A DNA stretch of 64,000 bases from Symbiodinium natans (taxonomy: Eukaryota; Sar; Dinophyceae; Suessiales; Symbiodiniaceae). Position numbers and translations under genes: made by a program. The notes beneath the pieces are model-generated. The model was not told the DNA's origin and did no database searches. It saw only the letters and a list, made by a program, of their open reading frames with translations. This document shows positions 19,216 to 31,210 of this stretch, in pieces; the first letter of the stretch is position 1, and every line of letters starts with the position of its first letter. The stretch spans positions 168,501 through 232,500 of the forward strand of contig CAJNDS010002210.1 in the NCBI GenBank assembly GCA_905221605.1, in the 5' to 3' direction.

Positions 19216-22200
19216 TCAATCTTGCAATCGAAGCGTCGACTTGTAGAAGAGGGCGGAGAAGATGACGCACAAGCCCAGAACCTGCAAGTGCGTCACGGGG
19301 TTGTGATACTTGACCTTGGGTGGCTCACGGATGCGAACATTGAGGCCCTCAAATAAAAGCAACTGGATGCCGGCAAAATACAGGGATCTCGTTCCATTTC
19401 AATCGCCGGACTTGGGTGAATGGCACCACCAATCTTTCCTAAACCCTAATCCCTAAACCCTAAACCCTAGACCTTAGAAGCTCGAACTGAACCCTTTTGT
19501 ATAGAAGTCTGCGCGAAAGCGGCGTAGGAGACCAAGATGGAGACAACCTGGCGGACGTTCATCGTCGCCGCAAAGACCAAGGCACCAAACTCCTTAATCT
19601 GCGAGTAGATGAAGAACCTGAGGCTCTGTGGCTTTAGGGTCTTTTTTCCCACCCGTTTCGCGTTTTTTTTGCCACCCGACTAGCCACGGCAATGCGGGGT
19701 GCAAGGTCGGAACTTGAAAGGAGAACCTGTATTTCCAGGTATTCAAAAGGCTACCCGGAATACTCGCCCACAGGGGCAATCATGGTAGGACATCGTAGTT
19801 GGATGACTAAATGTTCGGTGGGGGGGGGAGTTGTGTGTTGTATTAATTCCAACCCGTAGGATCCTCAGGAATGGGGGTCTGAGAGAGTCCTATGGGGGGG
19901 GGAGGGAGCCTTTAGGGAGAGGCAGCGGATCTGGACAGCTACATGTGTTCGGGGGGCCCAAGTGGTTTCAAAGTGCAGGACCCTAGTTGCTACCTGTCTT
20001 CTGGAAATTCGCCCGGATCCCCGTGGTAGGCTGCAAGAATCTGATATGTGCACGCCTGTGGCAAGTGTATAGATGACAGGCAAACCATGAAACAGGGTTC
20101 CGGGCTCGGCAAATCAGGCGTTTCAATGCGTGACGAGCCATTGTTCCCTGTGGGGACCACGTTCGCCTGCCTACCTACGTCTTAGCTCCCCGATAGCAAA
20201 CCTAGCGATCCCGGAGCAGCGTCATCCCTTGGCTTGGCTCGGCTTGCACAATGAATTTTGCGTTTTGGGGTTTAGGGTTTGGGGGGTTTATGGAAAATAG
20301 GGGACCCTAAACTAGACCCCCAAATGGTACGATCCCCTTAGAATAAGAATAAGGACCCCCATAAGGTACCCCTACTTTCGGAAACCAGCCCCTGTGGCTT
20401 TTTGTGCTTTTGGGGTGTCAGGGTTTTTCGCGTCTGCTTCAGTGGCTTTTTTACCTCCCTGCGGTGCTTGGTACACTCCCTCAGGCCGTATTGCACCTTT
20501 CCGGAGTTTTCGGGCAGGCCTTGCATAAAGCCAGGGGCAGAACTGTCTACCAGAAGAAGCCACAGCGAGTGCACCCAGTGAAAAAGAGTTTTCTGCGCAT
20601 CTGAACATAGCACATCATCGCACATCTAGGCACCCTCCGCGCAGCAAACCCCGCAGAGCCCACCACAAACCCTAAATCTTTGAAGAAACATTCTTTAAGC
20701 GTTTAGAGAGAGTCAGGAACCCTAAGCCCAGAGAATCTCGATTTGAGCCCTGCCGCTGGCTCGCCACCGCCGACGCGCTCAGCATGCCACAGTCCAGCCA
20801 AAAGCGCCTCATGGAAACAACGGGTTTACTATTAATACAATTATTATTATGATTATTATTGTTGTTATTATTACTCTTATTATTATTATTAGCCTTGTTG
20901 ATCAATGAACGTCAGACATGGCCAAACTGTCACAGACGGAGTACAGCCAGATCTTGAAGGGAAACAAGGGGTTTTTCGGGCATAAGGACTTCATTTTAAG
21001 GATTTTTGGCCACCCGCCTGGCAGACTCGTTCGGGTTTAGGGATCAGGTTCTTTGGGGTGTAAAGGCCTAGGGCTTCGACTCTCCCTTTCCAACGATCCG
21101 TCCTGCAGGAGTCTGACTACGATGACGATGGGAACACACAGGCATGCACGAAGATGCCTGCGGAAAACTGAGCCCCCTACCCGGTCTCTCATGGGCATAG
21201 CAAGGTAGGGAAGTTCAACACAGACTAGCCGGGGGTTTGGGGTTTCTAGGGTTTAGGTCTTCTGGGGGTTGCCCTCAAACCTTCGACTGCCTAATTCCCA
21301 AACCCCTCAGCCCCATACGGATGCGCAAAGCCAAAGGCGGCTGCTGGCCACATCTCTCCAGTCACCTTCGCACAATAGCAAAAACCGGAGAACGAACCTG
21401 CGACTGTTGTCATGATTACAGAACAGAGGCGGAAGTGTGATGTTGCATCTGTTGTCACGTCGTGCACATGTCTGTGTCCCGTGCCCTGACTTAACTACGG
21501 CGACATGTCACGATTGGCTTACACACCGACATATACACCGACCGTTTCCGCAGTGTTGGGCCTGGCCTTGCTTGACTTGTTGGCATTGGCAAAATTTAGG
21601 CGGCGTGGGTGGTTCATGGCTCCCTGCAACACTCTTGCAGGACCCTGCTGAGCTTGCCTGCTCACACCTTTTACATCTGAATTTCTGTCGGAGACCCGAA
21701 CAAGCAAATTTGTGCTTCGGAACTCGTGCCTTTCGCCCCTTTACCGGCATGCCTGTCGACCCAAGCCCACGCCCGAACCCCTTCAACCCAGGCCGAAGTG
21801 GGCAGAGTTACCGAATTAGGTGCATGCCTTTTGGGCGCAATTGGTCAGAGAAATCGCTCTTGATGGCTAAGCTTTGTCCCTGGTTCTGCGCGTCCGAGGT
21901 CTTCACCAAGAGCGTGACCATAGAGACGGTGGCCGACAGGAGATTGATGTACAACATCTGGTTGTACTTGGTGGTCTTGTGCTCCTGGCTGCCGGACCAA
22001 AAACCCAGCATCCTAGTACCCGCATGAAGCAGCCTACACGCATGCGGATGTGCCGCCGTCGCACATCAGAGATCCAGTATGCACAGCTGCCAGCGTTTCC
22101 TTGAAGAGCTTCTCTTGAAATGTGGACGTGAGGCCGTCGAGGGCAAGGAAGCCACCAAGCAACACGAAGCCCTTGCATTCAGACTTCAGGTCGGGAGCCG

Positions 22201-25200
22201 AGGGACACGAGCTCAATATGAGGCATTTTCCGGCTTTGCACACTTCGAGGCCTTGAAGCTGTTGTTGGCATCCACCTTGGAGTGTGTTGGACCTGCCGTG
22301 GCGAAGGAGTAGCGTTCCACAGAGCTTCTTTAAGCAGCTCTGTTTGCTGGCACCCTGCTTGGTTCCTGCAGCTGCTTGAAGATTGCTGCGTATCCGTGTG
22401 TGTCTGAAGGGGTTGTAAAAAGTGTTTATAGGATTTCGGGTTTATGGTTTATAGGGTTTTCATGTACTATTGTAGGACCCAGGTGCTTCAACAATCTCAA
22501 GCACGGGCTGCAGGCTATGGAAACTCTCTAATCGCCTACTGCCTACTGCATGCGAGACTAGACTGTCCTCATGCTGGGCAAGTGACCCCAGGAAAGGCGC
22601 TTGACAAGCAGCTCCGACACCCTTTCTGAAGATTCGGCGGCGGCGTGCGGCAGGCTCTGTGCCCAAGAACAGGCTCTGTACAGGGTCTCTGCCACGGCAA
22701 CAAAAGGCGCACGGCAAGCGCTGGCAATGGTTGTCCCCATACCGGACATCCCAGTCCCAACAGTTCTTGCACATGTCGCCGAGTTGTGTGCGGCCATCAC
22801 TGCAAGCAGCAACTCTCTTTACAAATTGGGAATGGCCTCGAAAGGGCTCGTGAGATGACTGAGATGTGGAGGCTTGGCCCCAACACCGCTGTACAGGAGG
22901 CGTCCCCAAGGAAATCAAGTGTGCTCGCTCGCAGGCCCGAACCCGAAGCGGGAGGCCGGTGCCCCCCGCCTTGGCGATCGCCCCTCCGAAAGTTCCCGTC
23001 TCCGGACTGAGCCTCGAGGGAGCTCGGAAGCTCCCGACCTCTACCTGGCACAAAAATGTTGGACACCGGAAGGCGACAACCAAGCCCAGGGTTTGGAGGC
23101 TTGGGCCCCGAATCAAACCTCGAGGATGAGCCGCGCACGTGCCTGAACCACACAGCGGAACGTCCTCTGGAAGGAAAGTTTGGGAGCGTTCTGCTTGGCC
23201 AGGCGCATGTAGCCGAGTCTCCCACCTTGGCTGGAAGCAGAAAGATGCTCTTTGAGAGGTCTTGCAAATGACACTTGGGCCCATGCACCGCATCCCCACA
23301 AAACGATTATGACCCCAAAGCAGCAAAGAGACAGGTCAGGGGCCGGGGCTCGTCCCCCGAGAAGCACCTGGCAACTTCTGGAAGCCTTCTTGGATGCCTC
23401 CGCCTTCGGAGCGCCCGGAGCCGCTGCCTGACTGGCTGTAGGCATTCGAATCATTAGAATTGAGGCAATGACACTCACTCAACGGCCTTTTTGCTCCAAC
23501 CTGGTGAAATCTTTGCTCCCAATAGCCCGAAACCCTAAACCCCTCTTTGTCCCCAAAGCAACCCCTAGAAATGCCCTGAGTCACACCCTGCCCAGCCTCG
23601 AGAGGACAAGAGCTCTGCGCATCCACTGGCCCAAGAAGGGAACGGCATCGAGAGCCCAGGCCTCGAAGAGTCCGGAGACATAGAGGAGGAAAGTAAGGAC
23701 GCAGCCCAAAGGCCCCAATGGCCGCTCTGTGAGGTGAAGGCCTCTGGCTGGTGACCTTCCAAAGCTTCGTTGTGAAGAAATGGCTCCTACCACATGACGT
23801 CAGCTCCCTTCCCGGAGCCCGCAAGACTGAGATGGTCAGCCGTGGTTGCACACCGGGCTGAGCTTTCCAGGACCTGATCTTCACGGTGTTTTGGCCGACA
23901 TTTGCCAAGGAACACAGATCCTGCCATTGAAGGGTCTGGTTGCACAGTGAAGCATCCTCAGAGCTCGAAATGCCGGCTGATGCTAGTGCTGCAGCCTGCC
24001 AGCCGCTCGGCATGGTCACGATGGTTCTTGGTGCCGTCTTGCCTGGAAGAAAGGCTACGTGGCCTGCCCGGGGACCTCGAAGCCTTACAGGTTCCACAGC
24101 TTCTGTGAGCTTCCACCATCGCAGACCCAGCAGGTCTCGCAAAGTCCGGGCGAAGAGACTGCCCCAGCCTGACAGGTCGCTGGCGCAGCTGGCACAGTTG
24201 GCGCAGCTGGCGCAGCTGGCGGCCTTGGAGCGGCCGAGCGAAGGCCGCCAGCAGATCGCGATCAGTTGGCCGCCCGTGGAAGGGGAGGCCAACTGAAGCT
24301 GCGCCGGTCGTCCGGTCCATCGCGCCTGCGGCCGTGGACCTCGGGTACCTGGAGCTGCTATGAGAAACCCAGCTTTCACCGAGCTCACCGTCATTTCAGC
24401 CAGCAGGACGATCGAGCCCCCGTGGGTTGGGACATGTAAGGCAGCCAGATGCATGAGGCAAATCACATTCTCGGAGGTCAGGGGAAGTCTCATTGGAGTT
24501 GTGGGTGCCGACGAGAGATCTGTGAAGCCTTTCGGGCTTAAGGTCTAGGGTGTAGGGGTTTAGACTTTGGGGACAAGGATTTGCTGGGCTCTCTTATGGG
24601 AGCGTAGGGGTTTCGGGTTTTTGGGGCGTGCCTGGTCCGTGCGTCGGCAGTATCGCGCGATGATCCGTGCACTCATACAGCCGACACTTGGCCGAAGGGA
24701 CCCGCGTTAGGGCCCTAAGACACGTGAACCTGCTGGAGCCAGCCGATTCCGAGGTCACCATCATCTTCATGAACAAGTTGTAAGTTGGGAGATCCGAGGT
24801 CACCAGCTTCATGAACCAGTTGCAGGTTGGGAGATTTGCTGGACTCCGCGTCAACTTGATAACTTGCCCTACAACTGGGTACCTGGGCTGCACCAGCTCT
24901 GCAGGCGTAGTATATAGCTCCACTGTTGCCTTTGTTGCTAGAACCAGGAAACAAGTACATTCTGTGAGTCCTCTCAGACTTTGTTACTTGTTACATCCCA
25001 CCTAATGAAAAAAAAGGCTGTGCTAAACTGGGAGAAGCAGATCGCTGGTGGAACAGGAGGCGTCTTGAAGGCCAGCTTCGTGCAAAGCAGCTTCTCAACC
25101 AGCCTGGCATCCTGGAAAATTTCAGCAGCTTCCCTTCGACCTCAACCGCCTAGGGTTTATAGAGTACATGTCTGGCCGCAACTTACCTTGTTGTTTCCGA

Positions 25201-27898
25201 TGCTCGTAGGCCCAAAGCACCCTCATCCTTGAGCAAGCCTTAAGTATATGTATGGCTCTACTGTAGGTGCTGTAGTGTAGCCTTACCAACCAAGTAGCAC
25301 AGGATCTTTTGCTGCGTGTAAGACCTCCGCATTGTGTGAGCCATGGTTGGGGTAGAGACTGGGGAATCTAAGACGGCGCTGGTTTCTGCTTCTCAGGTTG
25401 CTGGTTCACACCAGCATTTAGGGACTATTTAGGGTCAAGCTGAATTGGAGCATGTGGAGCAACATGTAAAGCACTCGATGCTCTATGGTATGCAAACGTA
25501 TACAGCGTGGTATTTACAGCACGCCACGGCGCAAAAGACCCTCAAGATGAATCCGACTCTCAGTTGACCCCCCCCTGCTGTCCCGCGCATCGAGGCGTTG
25601 CAAAGTTGCAGGCGCCAGGGCTGCGAGGCTTCGAGGGCTTTGAGGGGAACTTCGAAGCGCTGAGCGAAGCCAAAGGCTGGCAGATGGAATGGACTACAAT
25701 ACATTTAGGGTTTTAGGGTCAGGGGTTTAGGGTTTAGGGTGAGTATACGCGACTATAACGATTAATATCTTCCACACGAATCTGCGAATGTATAGGAGAC
25801 TAGTGGTATGGACACTACAGTCCGCAGCACTTTGCAAAAAGTAGTCCGGCTCCGGATGCTGAAACTCTGAGGCTTTTCATTTTGTAGGCAATCCAGGTGA
25901 GGGAGCAACTCAAAATGGTGAGCCCATCCTGGCAAAATGGCAGCAAGAACATGAAAGGAAAGGCTGTGCACAATCTGACAGTATCTGAATCTAAACGACA
26001 GCCTACGAAAGATCGACAAGGATTCTTAAAGCTGCACAACCAAACCTACCGTCCATAAACCCCACAGCACACCCTCTGCCCTCTGTGTGTGTGTGTGTCT
26101 GTCCGCTGATACTGTAGAACTGTTGTGGCATGACTTGCAGAATACAGACGCACTGCGGGATGTACTCAGTTGCCGCAGGCCTGTCATCAGGAACTCTGTG
26201 CAGCCCAGCGTGACGGAAAGGGCCACGACCCAGTCCCGCACACCTGATTCTTCAACTTTCAACCGAATTGCTTTTGACATGAAGTGTGGGCCGTCGCCCA
26301 TCTTGCGGCAAGAAACTGTAGGACTTTCCAGAGATGATCATGCCCCAGATCCTCACCATGCAAACCGAAACACGGTGAGGGTATGCCAACTGGCTTCAGG
26401 CTGCTCATATGTAGTGCAAGAGTCATAACAGGCATCATCTTGAAGCTCTTCCCCAGCATCTGCACTGCAAAGGACACGTACTTCAAGGCCTTGACGCGCG
26501 AAGGTCGTACGTTCGGACAGCCGACCACGACCTCACCAAATACAACGCCAGCCTCGTACTGGCAGGAGCTGGCATAGACATTGGAAAGAGACACAATGAG
26601 GTATTTCCACAGCGGCGCCTGTCGAACCCCATCGCACTACGACACTACGACATGCCACTGAGTGCCGGAATGTGCCGGAGTTTCCCCACAAATTGACCCC
26701 AACAACACCTCGTTTTTCATGGACTCGCCCTTTGCGGCTGCCTTGGCTGTGCACTTTTGGCACCAGAGATGCGCATGTGAGCGCAGGTGTGTTGTCAGAA
26801 GCCTCGCAAGAATCTGATCCTGGGTGTGGGAGAAAGTGCAGGGGTCAATCGCAAGGCCCTGCTTGAGCCAAGCTTGCCATGGAAACCGCGAACACCACCG
26901 CCGCCAGCCGATTGCACAGCACCATAGAAACCTTTGAAGTCGGGAAGCGCTTTTCAGAAGACGGAGATTCACCGGGCGAGCTCGCAAAGAACGGCATTGC
27001 AACAAGACAGTTAAGATTCACTGAGCACGTGATGCACATGCGACTACGCGCGCATCTTCAGGGCTTTCGCTTGCTTTCATCCTCGTCACAACTCGGACCA
27101 GCTAGGTGCGACACACCTACTCCTTCGTACTTGTAGCACTAGCAATAGCATGAAAAAACAATGCTCATATCGTCATTGTCGTCGTCGTCATCATCATCAT
27201 CATGATCATGCCCATAACCTTCTTAACCCTAGTACTAACAATCATCATCGCAGTACTAACCATGCTACACCATGCTCAACAAGCACACTGGAACGACGAC
27301 CAGAACATTCTAACCACTGAGTGAGGGGGGGAATCGGAGACACCTGACCATGTACATGCATATCCGATTATGGTAGCTGGAGCAATGACCACCACCCCAC
27401 CTCACAGGAACCAAGACAATCTCCTCCAAATCGCACCGGCACCTACTAAAAACTCAACAGAGCGCGCGGGTTTAGGGAGACATGAGAGTAAGTTTCTCTT
27501 CGTTTCTTTGTTGTTGTGGGCTTACACCCTCAGAACGCGTTCTTAAGCCTTCAAGAAGCTGGGGCTTCCTGCGCGAAGCAATGGTCGGAGAACAAGCTTC
27601 GTAGGGCAAAACTATGTAAATCTCGTGCGTGCCCAGTCACAAACCTTGAGCGGGTGCATCGAACCCTAAACCCTAAACCGTATGTTCAGCTAAGGATCGG
27701 AATATCTGAAGAGGCTTCCGTCATAAGCCACAGTCATGATGCCTTCCTGGAAGACGAGGCGCCCGTAACAAGGTTTCCGGGATCTCCGCTAGGGGAACAT
27801 ATTCCATATCAGTTGTGGGGTAGCAAATGAATCATCTATGACAGGCCTGGAGGATGCCATAGACGACCAGGGTGCAAATGATTCCGGCACCATAGAAC
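19216..27898 (-). CDS. SLC35B2/PAPST-like transporter (UAA family), copy 1
   Basis: Exons: 27898-27847, 27746-27699, 26931-26878, 26741-26709, 26618-26553, 26489-26425, 26351-26317, 26243-26181, 22292-22252, 22171-22100, 21984-21907, 20807-20757, 19617-19521, 19314-19216 (TGA). Ten of these have exactly the length of the matching exon in copy 2 (48, 54, 33, 66, 63, 41, 72, 78, 51, 97 nt), and the blocks [63 protein letters not shown] are nearly identical. Donors include GA at three introns. The intron 22293-26180 is 3.9 kb. The 47-nt exon present in copy 2 ([14 protein letters not shown]) was not found with confidence; without an exon of length 2 modulo 3 here the frame would break. The first exon (ATG) is not located. 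Likely Golgi/ER nucleotide-sulfate or nucleotide-sugar antiporter. Confidence 0.85.
20262..20285. repeat. Short GGGTTTAGGGTTTG block
   Basis: Degenerate telomere-like sequence beside the dispersed repeat copy at 20301-20372, inside an intron of transporter copy 1. Confidence 0.6.
20832..20893. repeat. ATT/GTT trinucleotide repeat
   Basis: Imperfect (ATT)n and (GTT)n run on the plus strand, in the intron just upstream of the 20807-20757 transporter exon. Confidence 0.9.
23336..24493 (-). CDS. Long open frame (385 codons) inside transporter intron, unassigned
   Basis: The longest open frame in the window, lying within the 3.9-kb intron of transporter copy 1. It is Ser/Arg/Gly/Cys-rich, with no recognisable domain; one stretch (24186-24222) is a 9-bp repeat that gives Cys-Ala-Ser/Asn runs. 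Other frames of the same strand and the plus strand are also open in places, so a low-stop, GC-rich composition may explain it. No start context or splice signals support it. Confidence 0.25.
   Translation of the reverse strand: MRLPLTSENVICLMHLAALHVPTHGGSIVLLAEMTVSSVKAGFLIAAPGTRGPRPQARWTGRPAQLQLASPSTGGQLIAICWRPSLGRSKAASCASCANCASCASDLSGWGSLFARTLRDLLGLRWWKLTEAVEPVRLRGPRAGHVAFLPGKTAPRTIVTMPSGWQAAALASAGISSSEDASLCNQTLQWQDLCSLANVGQNTVKIRSWKAQPGVQPRLTISVLRAPGRELTSCGRSHFFTTKLWKVTSQRPSPHRAAIGAFGLRPYFPPLCLRTLRGLGSRCRSLLGPVDAQSSCPLEAGQGVTQGISRGCFGDKEGFRVSGYWEQRFHQVGAKRPLSECHCLNSNDSNAYSQSGSGSGRSEGGGIQEGFQKLPGASRGTSPGP
24740..24836. repeat. Tandem duplication of about 45 bp
   Basis: The segment GAGGTCACCA..CTTCATGAAC..AGTTG..GTTGGGAGAT occurs twice in direct order, the second copy diverged by a short indel and a few substitutions. 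Confidence 0.8.
25701..25742. repeat. Interstitial TTTAGGG block
   Basis: Four imperfect TTTAGGG/GGGTTTAGGG units. Confidence 0.85.
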
Positions 27899-27899
27899 C

Positions 27900-29960
27900 T
27901 GCTTCACCGCATCTCGCAAGGGAGGGAGGGAGGAACCCTGCTCTTCGAAAAGGAAGAACCCCATCCCGAAATCCAAGCATATCGAGCAGCACACACCAGG
28001 CAGCAGAGGACGAGCTCAGGCCTTGGGCAGAAAACTTTAAAACAAAACACACACAGGAGATCAGTATTCGACACCGAACACTAGTAGGTGCCACAATGCA
28101 TCAAGGCTGCTCTCCGTCACAGCTGCCATTGCTTCGTTCACGGATGGTAGTTAGGGGGGATCGTGTGACTTTGAGCCAAAGCTGCCGAGCCCACAATAGC
28201 CAAGTACGCGAACATCAAAATAACAGGCAATCGCTGGATGTTACATGCCCCCTTCTCACTCTGGCACTCTCTGACTATCGCGATATCTTAAATCTTCCTC
28301 TTGAACAGACCGATTGTCATCATGGGCATGCCTCCTGCTCCGCTTCGCTAAAGGCATCGATTGTCTCAGCCTTCTCAGCTGAGCCGGGCTCGAAGCAGAC
28401 CCCCGCAAAGAGGCTTCCGATGCTCGATGTGGGTTTTCCCGTGTGCCTTCCGGCGCTCGAAGGTTGTTCCTCGCAGCACGCCGGCATAGCTGCGCCGATA
28501 CAGGGCCATCGCAACTCTGGGGCATGCAGACTGTTGTACTCATGAGAATGGTGAAGACTACTTGTTCAATGTGCTTCTTCTCGAACAAGATCTTCATTCT
28601 AGAGGCACCAAGGACGGGTGGCTAGATTCGGTTAGAGGCTGGTATACGAATCATGTCCTGTCAAGCCAGCGAATGTTAGAGCGTGTTCGGATCATCTCAT
28701 GCACAGCTGCACCACAAACACGACCTCTACACGGTTTTATGCACAAGTCATGGTCATATGGTAGTTATTTTCATAGGGGCCATACTTTGGATGGTTTGTG
28801 GGGTTGGGGTAACTCAACAACCCCAAAAGTGTTTTGGGCTTGAGGTCCTTAAGAGTTGAGCCTTTCGGGCGACACGCCCCAAGCTCCTTTCGCAGAACGT
28901 GCTCCCCCGCCCCAGTCTGGTTTTTCTCCAGAGAATCACATTGTTTCTTTGTTGGGTAGAGAAGCTACTCCATGACCCCACTAGCCACATGAGCTCCTGC
29001 CATTCACCGGCCCATCCCTTGAATTCGCGCACAGCTCCCTAAACATTCTTGGGGGACCTGTTCCTCTTCAGCCCTATTCAATCCCCTGTTCCTCTTGATC
29101 CATACTCAATCCCCCTGGCGAAGCTCTCTGGCGCGGACATGAGGAACTCCATCTCGCGCTCGGAAAAGAAGGGCGCCTCATGTACGGCCGCACCAGGTTG
29201 CTGGACCTTGCATGGCAGGCTCTTGGATTGCAGAGCACGAAGGTTTATTCACCCAGTCGGCCACAACTCGGGCGGCGTTTGCCTTAACGGTTCAGGCCCG
29301 GTTTCTGTTCAAGTGCCCTGCTTATGACTGGTTGATTGACAGGTCGTCTGCCAACCAAATATCCTGCCTTTGAGCGGTTAACCTAGCATGGGATTCCAAG
29401 GATATGAGGGTTCAGGTTAGGGTCTGAGGTGTGATGAGTGCCGCGATTGGACTGGTCTCGAAGGCGGTTAGTAACTCAAGACACTACGACTCAGCCCCAG
29501 ATCAACCACCAACTACATTAGGCTCATGAAACCCACAATTTGGAGATGAGCCTTGTCTGCAGCAAAGCGGTGGCGAGGGCCAGAGCTGGTGCTGGCCACT
29601 GACCTTGGGAACGGACTGCATTTCGGTGGGTCGATAGGGGTCGATCTGCATAGAAGGACCACTGAAGGTTTCCTTTTGGGGGCTCTGTACACTCCATCTT
29701 CGTTTGCAGTAGATCCCGTACAGCTTAGGCTCAAGGGGGGGGGGCCCACGTGTGAGCGCTCCCCTCTAGAAACCTGAACCTCCTGAAATTTGCAGACTTT
29801 CAGAATCCTGGAAACTGCCACGAAAAAAGGACTTCGGCCCATAACTCGGTCGCCTACCGCTGCCCAGTGGTGAGGCGGGCGAAGATGGAGCTCATGGGCC
29901 CCGAGGACTCGGTGACAAGGCACAAGAAACTTCCCACCACCTGTGTACTCCTACTGTATA
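27900..29960. other. No gene recognised
   Basis: The first exon of transporter copy 1 should lie here or further upstream but was not found. A minus-strand frame at 28320-28514 (GKPTSSIGSLFAGVCFEPGS) looks mildly protein-like. No structural RNA or array seen. Confidence 0.4.
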
Positions 29961-29968
29961 CATTATTA

Positions 29969-30052
29969 GGATGTTGCCCCTTATGCTAACAGTCCTTAAT
30001 GTGGATTCTATTACTACAATCATCCCACTGTTAGCATAAGCGGGAACATCCC
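29969..30052. repeat. 25-bp inverted repeat (hairpin)
   Basis: Arm 1 (29969-29993, GGATGTTGCCCCTTATGCTA then ACAGT) pairs with arm 2 (30027-30052) with two or three mismatches around a 33-bp loop. The arms could fold as a strong stem in DNA or RNA. No coding frame spans it convincingly. Confidence 0.8.
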
Positions 30053-30059
30053 AATGTGC

Positions 30060-31000
30060 ACACCTCTAAGACCCGTATTCCCGAAGGGGTCCCTTTCGAT
30101 TCTTGGGATTCCCATGTCATGTCCTTCAAGTCTGCGCTTCCACGAAGTTCGCGGCACAACTACGAAAGGATGCAATGCAGCACAAACTCGAACTGCGCGA
30201 TGAAGATGTCCAAGCTCTGCACCCTTTGTTCTCCTGGTGCCAAGGAGAGGGTTCGTAAGAAAATCTGACTCTCTGTCGGGCAACATGACCAGACTCTCGA
30301 AGTTTTCTGCAGAAGCTGCATCTGCACCCAGGATACTGAGCTCCACAACACGCTTGGAGCGAAAGGAAGTCCATCCATGTTGCTTTATCTCTCTAAATCG
30401 CCAGGTTTGACAAGGATTTGTGCCAACTGGGTGACCGGCGGATTCTTGACCACAACCCGTCCAGGAATGCAAACTCGTGTCCTGGCATGTGGATCACTGG
30501 TGGGGAGTCCCATACTCCTAAGTCATGCATCGAGCCTTCCACCGGTGGCGGTGTTGAGTTGTCCTCAAATCGTTTTTGGGAAGCAAGCAGGCGAGTGTGC
30601 TTGCACTTGTGCGAGTTTCAGAGCATGGGCGAGAGATGTTTCATGAAGGTCTTGGCCCTAGCATGATTTCAAGCCCAAGAAACTTTGGAACGAAACTCAC
30701 GACAAAGTCCCATGTCATCTTGCTAGGCTGAAGCACTGAGGCCCTCCCGCTCCTCCGCGTCAAAGTTGCCGCCGCCAGTTGCAGACAGCGTACTTAGTGT
30801 TACCAGACACTGCCAACCATAACGGCACGACGCCTACATACTGCACAGGGCCCACAAGGTCGAGTCCCCAGCTCTGCTGTGTAGCGTGACGAGAGGGGAT
30901 CAACAGGACCGCGGGAAGCCTTAGAACTGCATGCGCACAGCTCCCTCAACCTACTGAGCAAAAACCTCAAAAATTCAGCAGGTTGTTAGTGACTAGCTGA
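30060..31000. other. No gene recognised
   Basis: Short overlapping frames only; nothing with a motif or splice support. Confidence 0.45.
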
Positions 31001-31210
31001 CTAGCTACCAGTAGTTTCCTTCAAAGCCTGACATGCCCAAGGCGCTCGAGATGCATCCTCTGCTGAAATCAAGGCCTGGACGGATGGTGGAACGGTAGCA
31101 GACCCAGCGATGATGTTGAACCAGAAACTTGAAATCGTGCCGCACTCCAAGGGGTTGGGTTCTGCAACTGTCATTACAAAAAATCCCGGGGGTAAACGCT
31201 TACCGGGCTT
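31001..31210 (-). CDS. Possible exon, unknown protein
   Basis: The frame ends AEPNPLECGTISSFWFNIIA, GSATVPPSVQALISAEDASR and a stop at 31001. The Trp/Phe-rich stretch could be a membrane segment. A second hydrophobic segment on the same strand at about 31.68-31.58 kb (FVLISYGTAPYVAYAW) may belong to the same gene. No family recognised. Confidence 0.35.
   Translation of the reverse strand, partial: KPGKRLPPGFFVMTVAEPNPLECGTISSFWFNIIAGSATVPPSVQALISAEDASRAPWACQALKETTGS

Noticed and set aside
22460-23326. 288-codon minus-strand frame with a Cys-rich stretch (CKNCWDWD..CAFCC)
   Set aside because: It is intronic in transporter copy 1, other frames are equally open, and the Cys spacing fits no zinc-binding pattern I know.
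26858-26872. TTGGCTCAAG on the minus strand, matching the 3' end of the dinoflagellate spliced leader
   Set aside because: Only ten bases match and the sequence lies inside an intron just after a GC donor; the rest of the leader is absent, so I treat it as chance.
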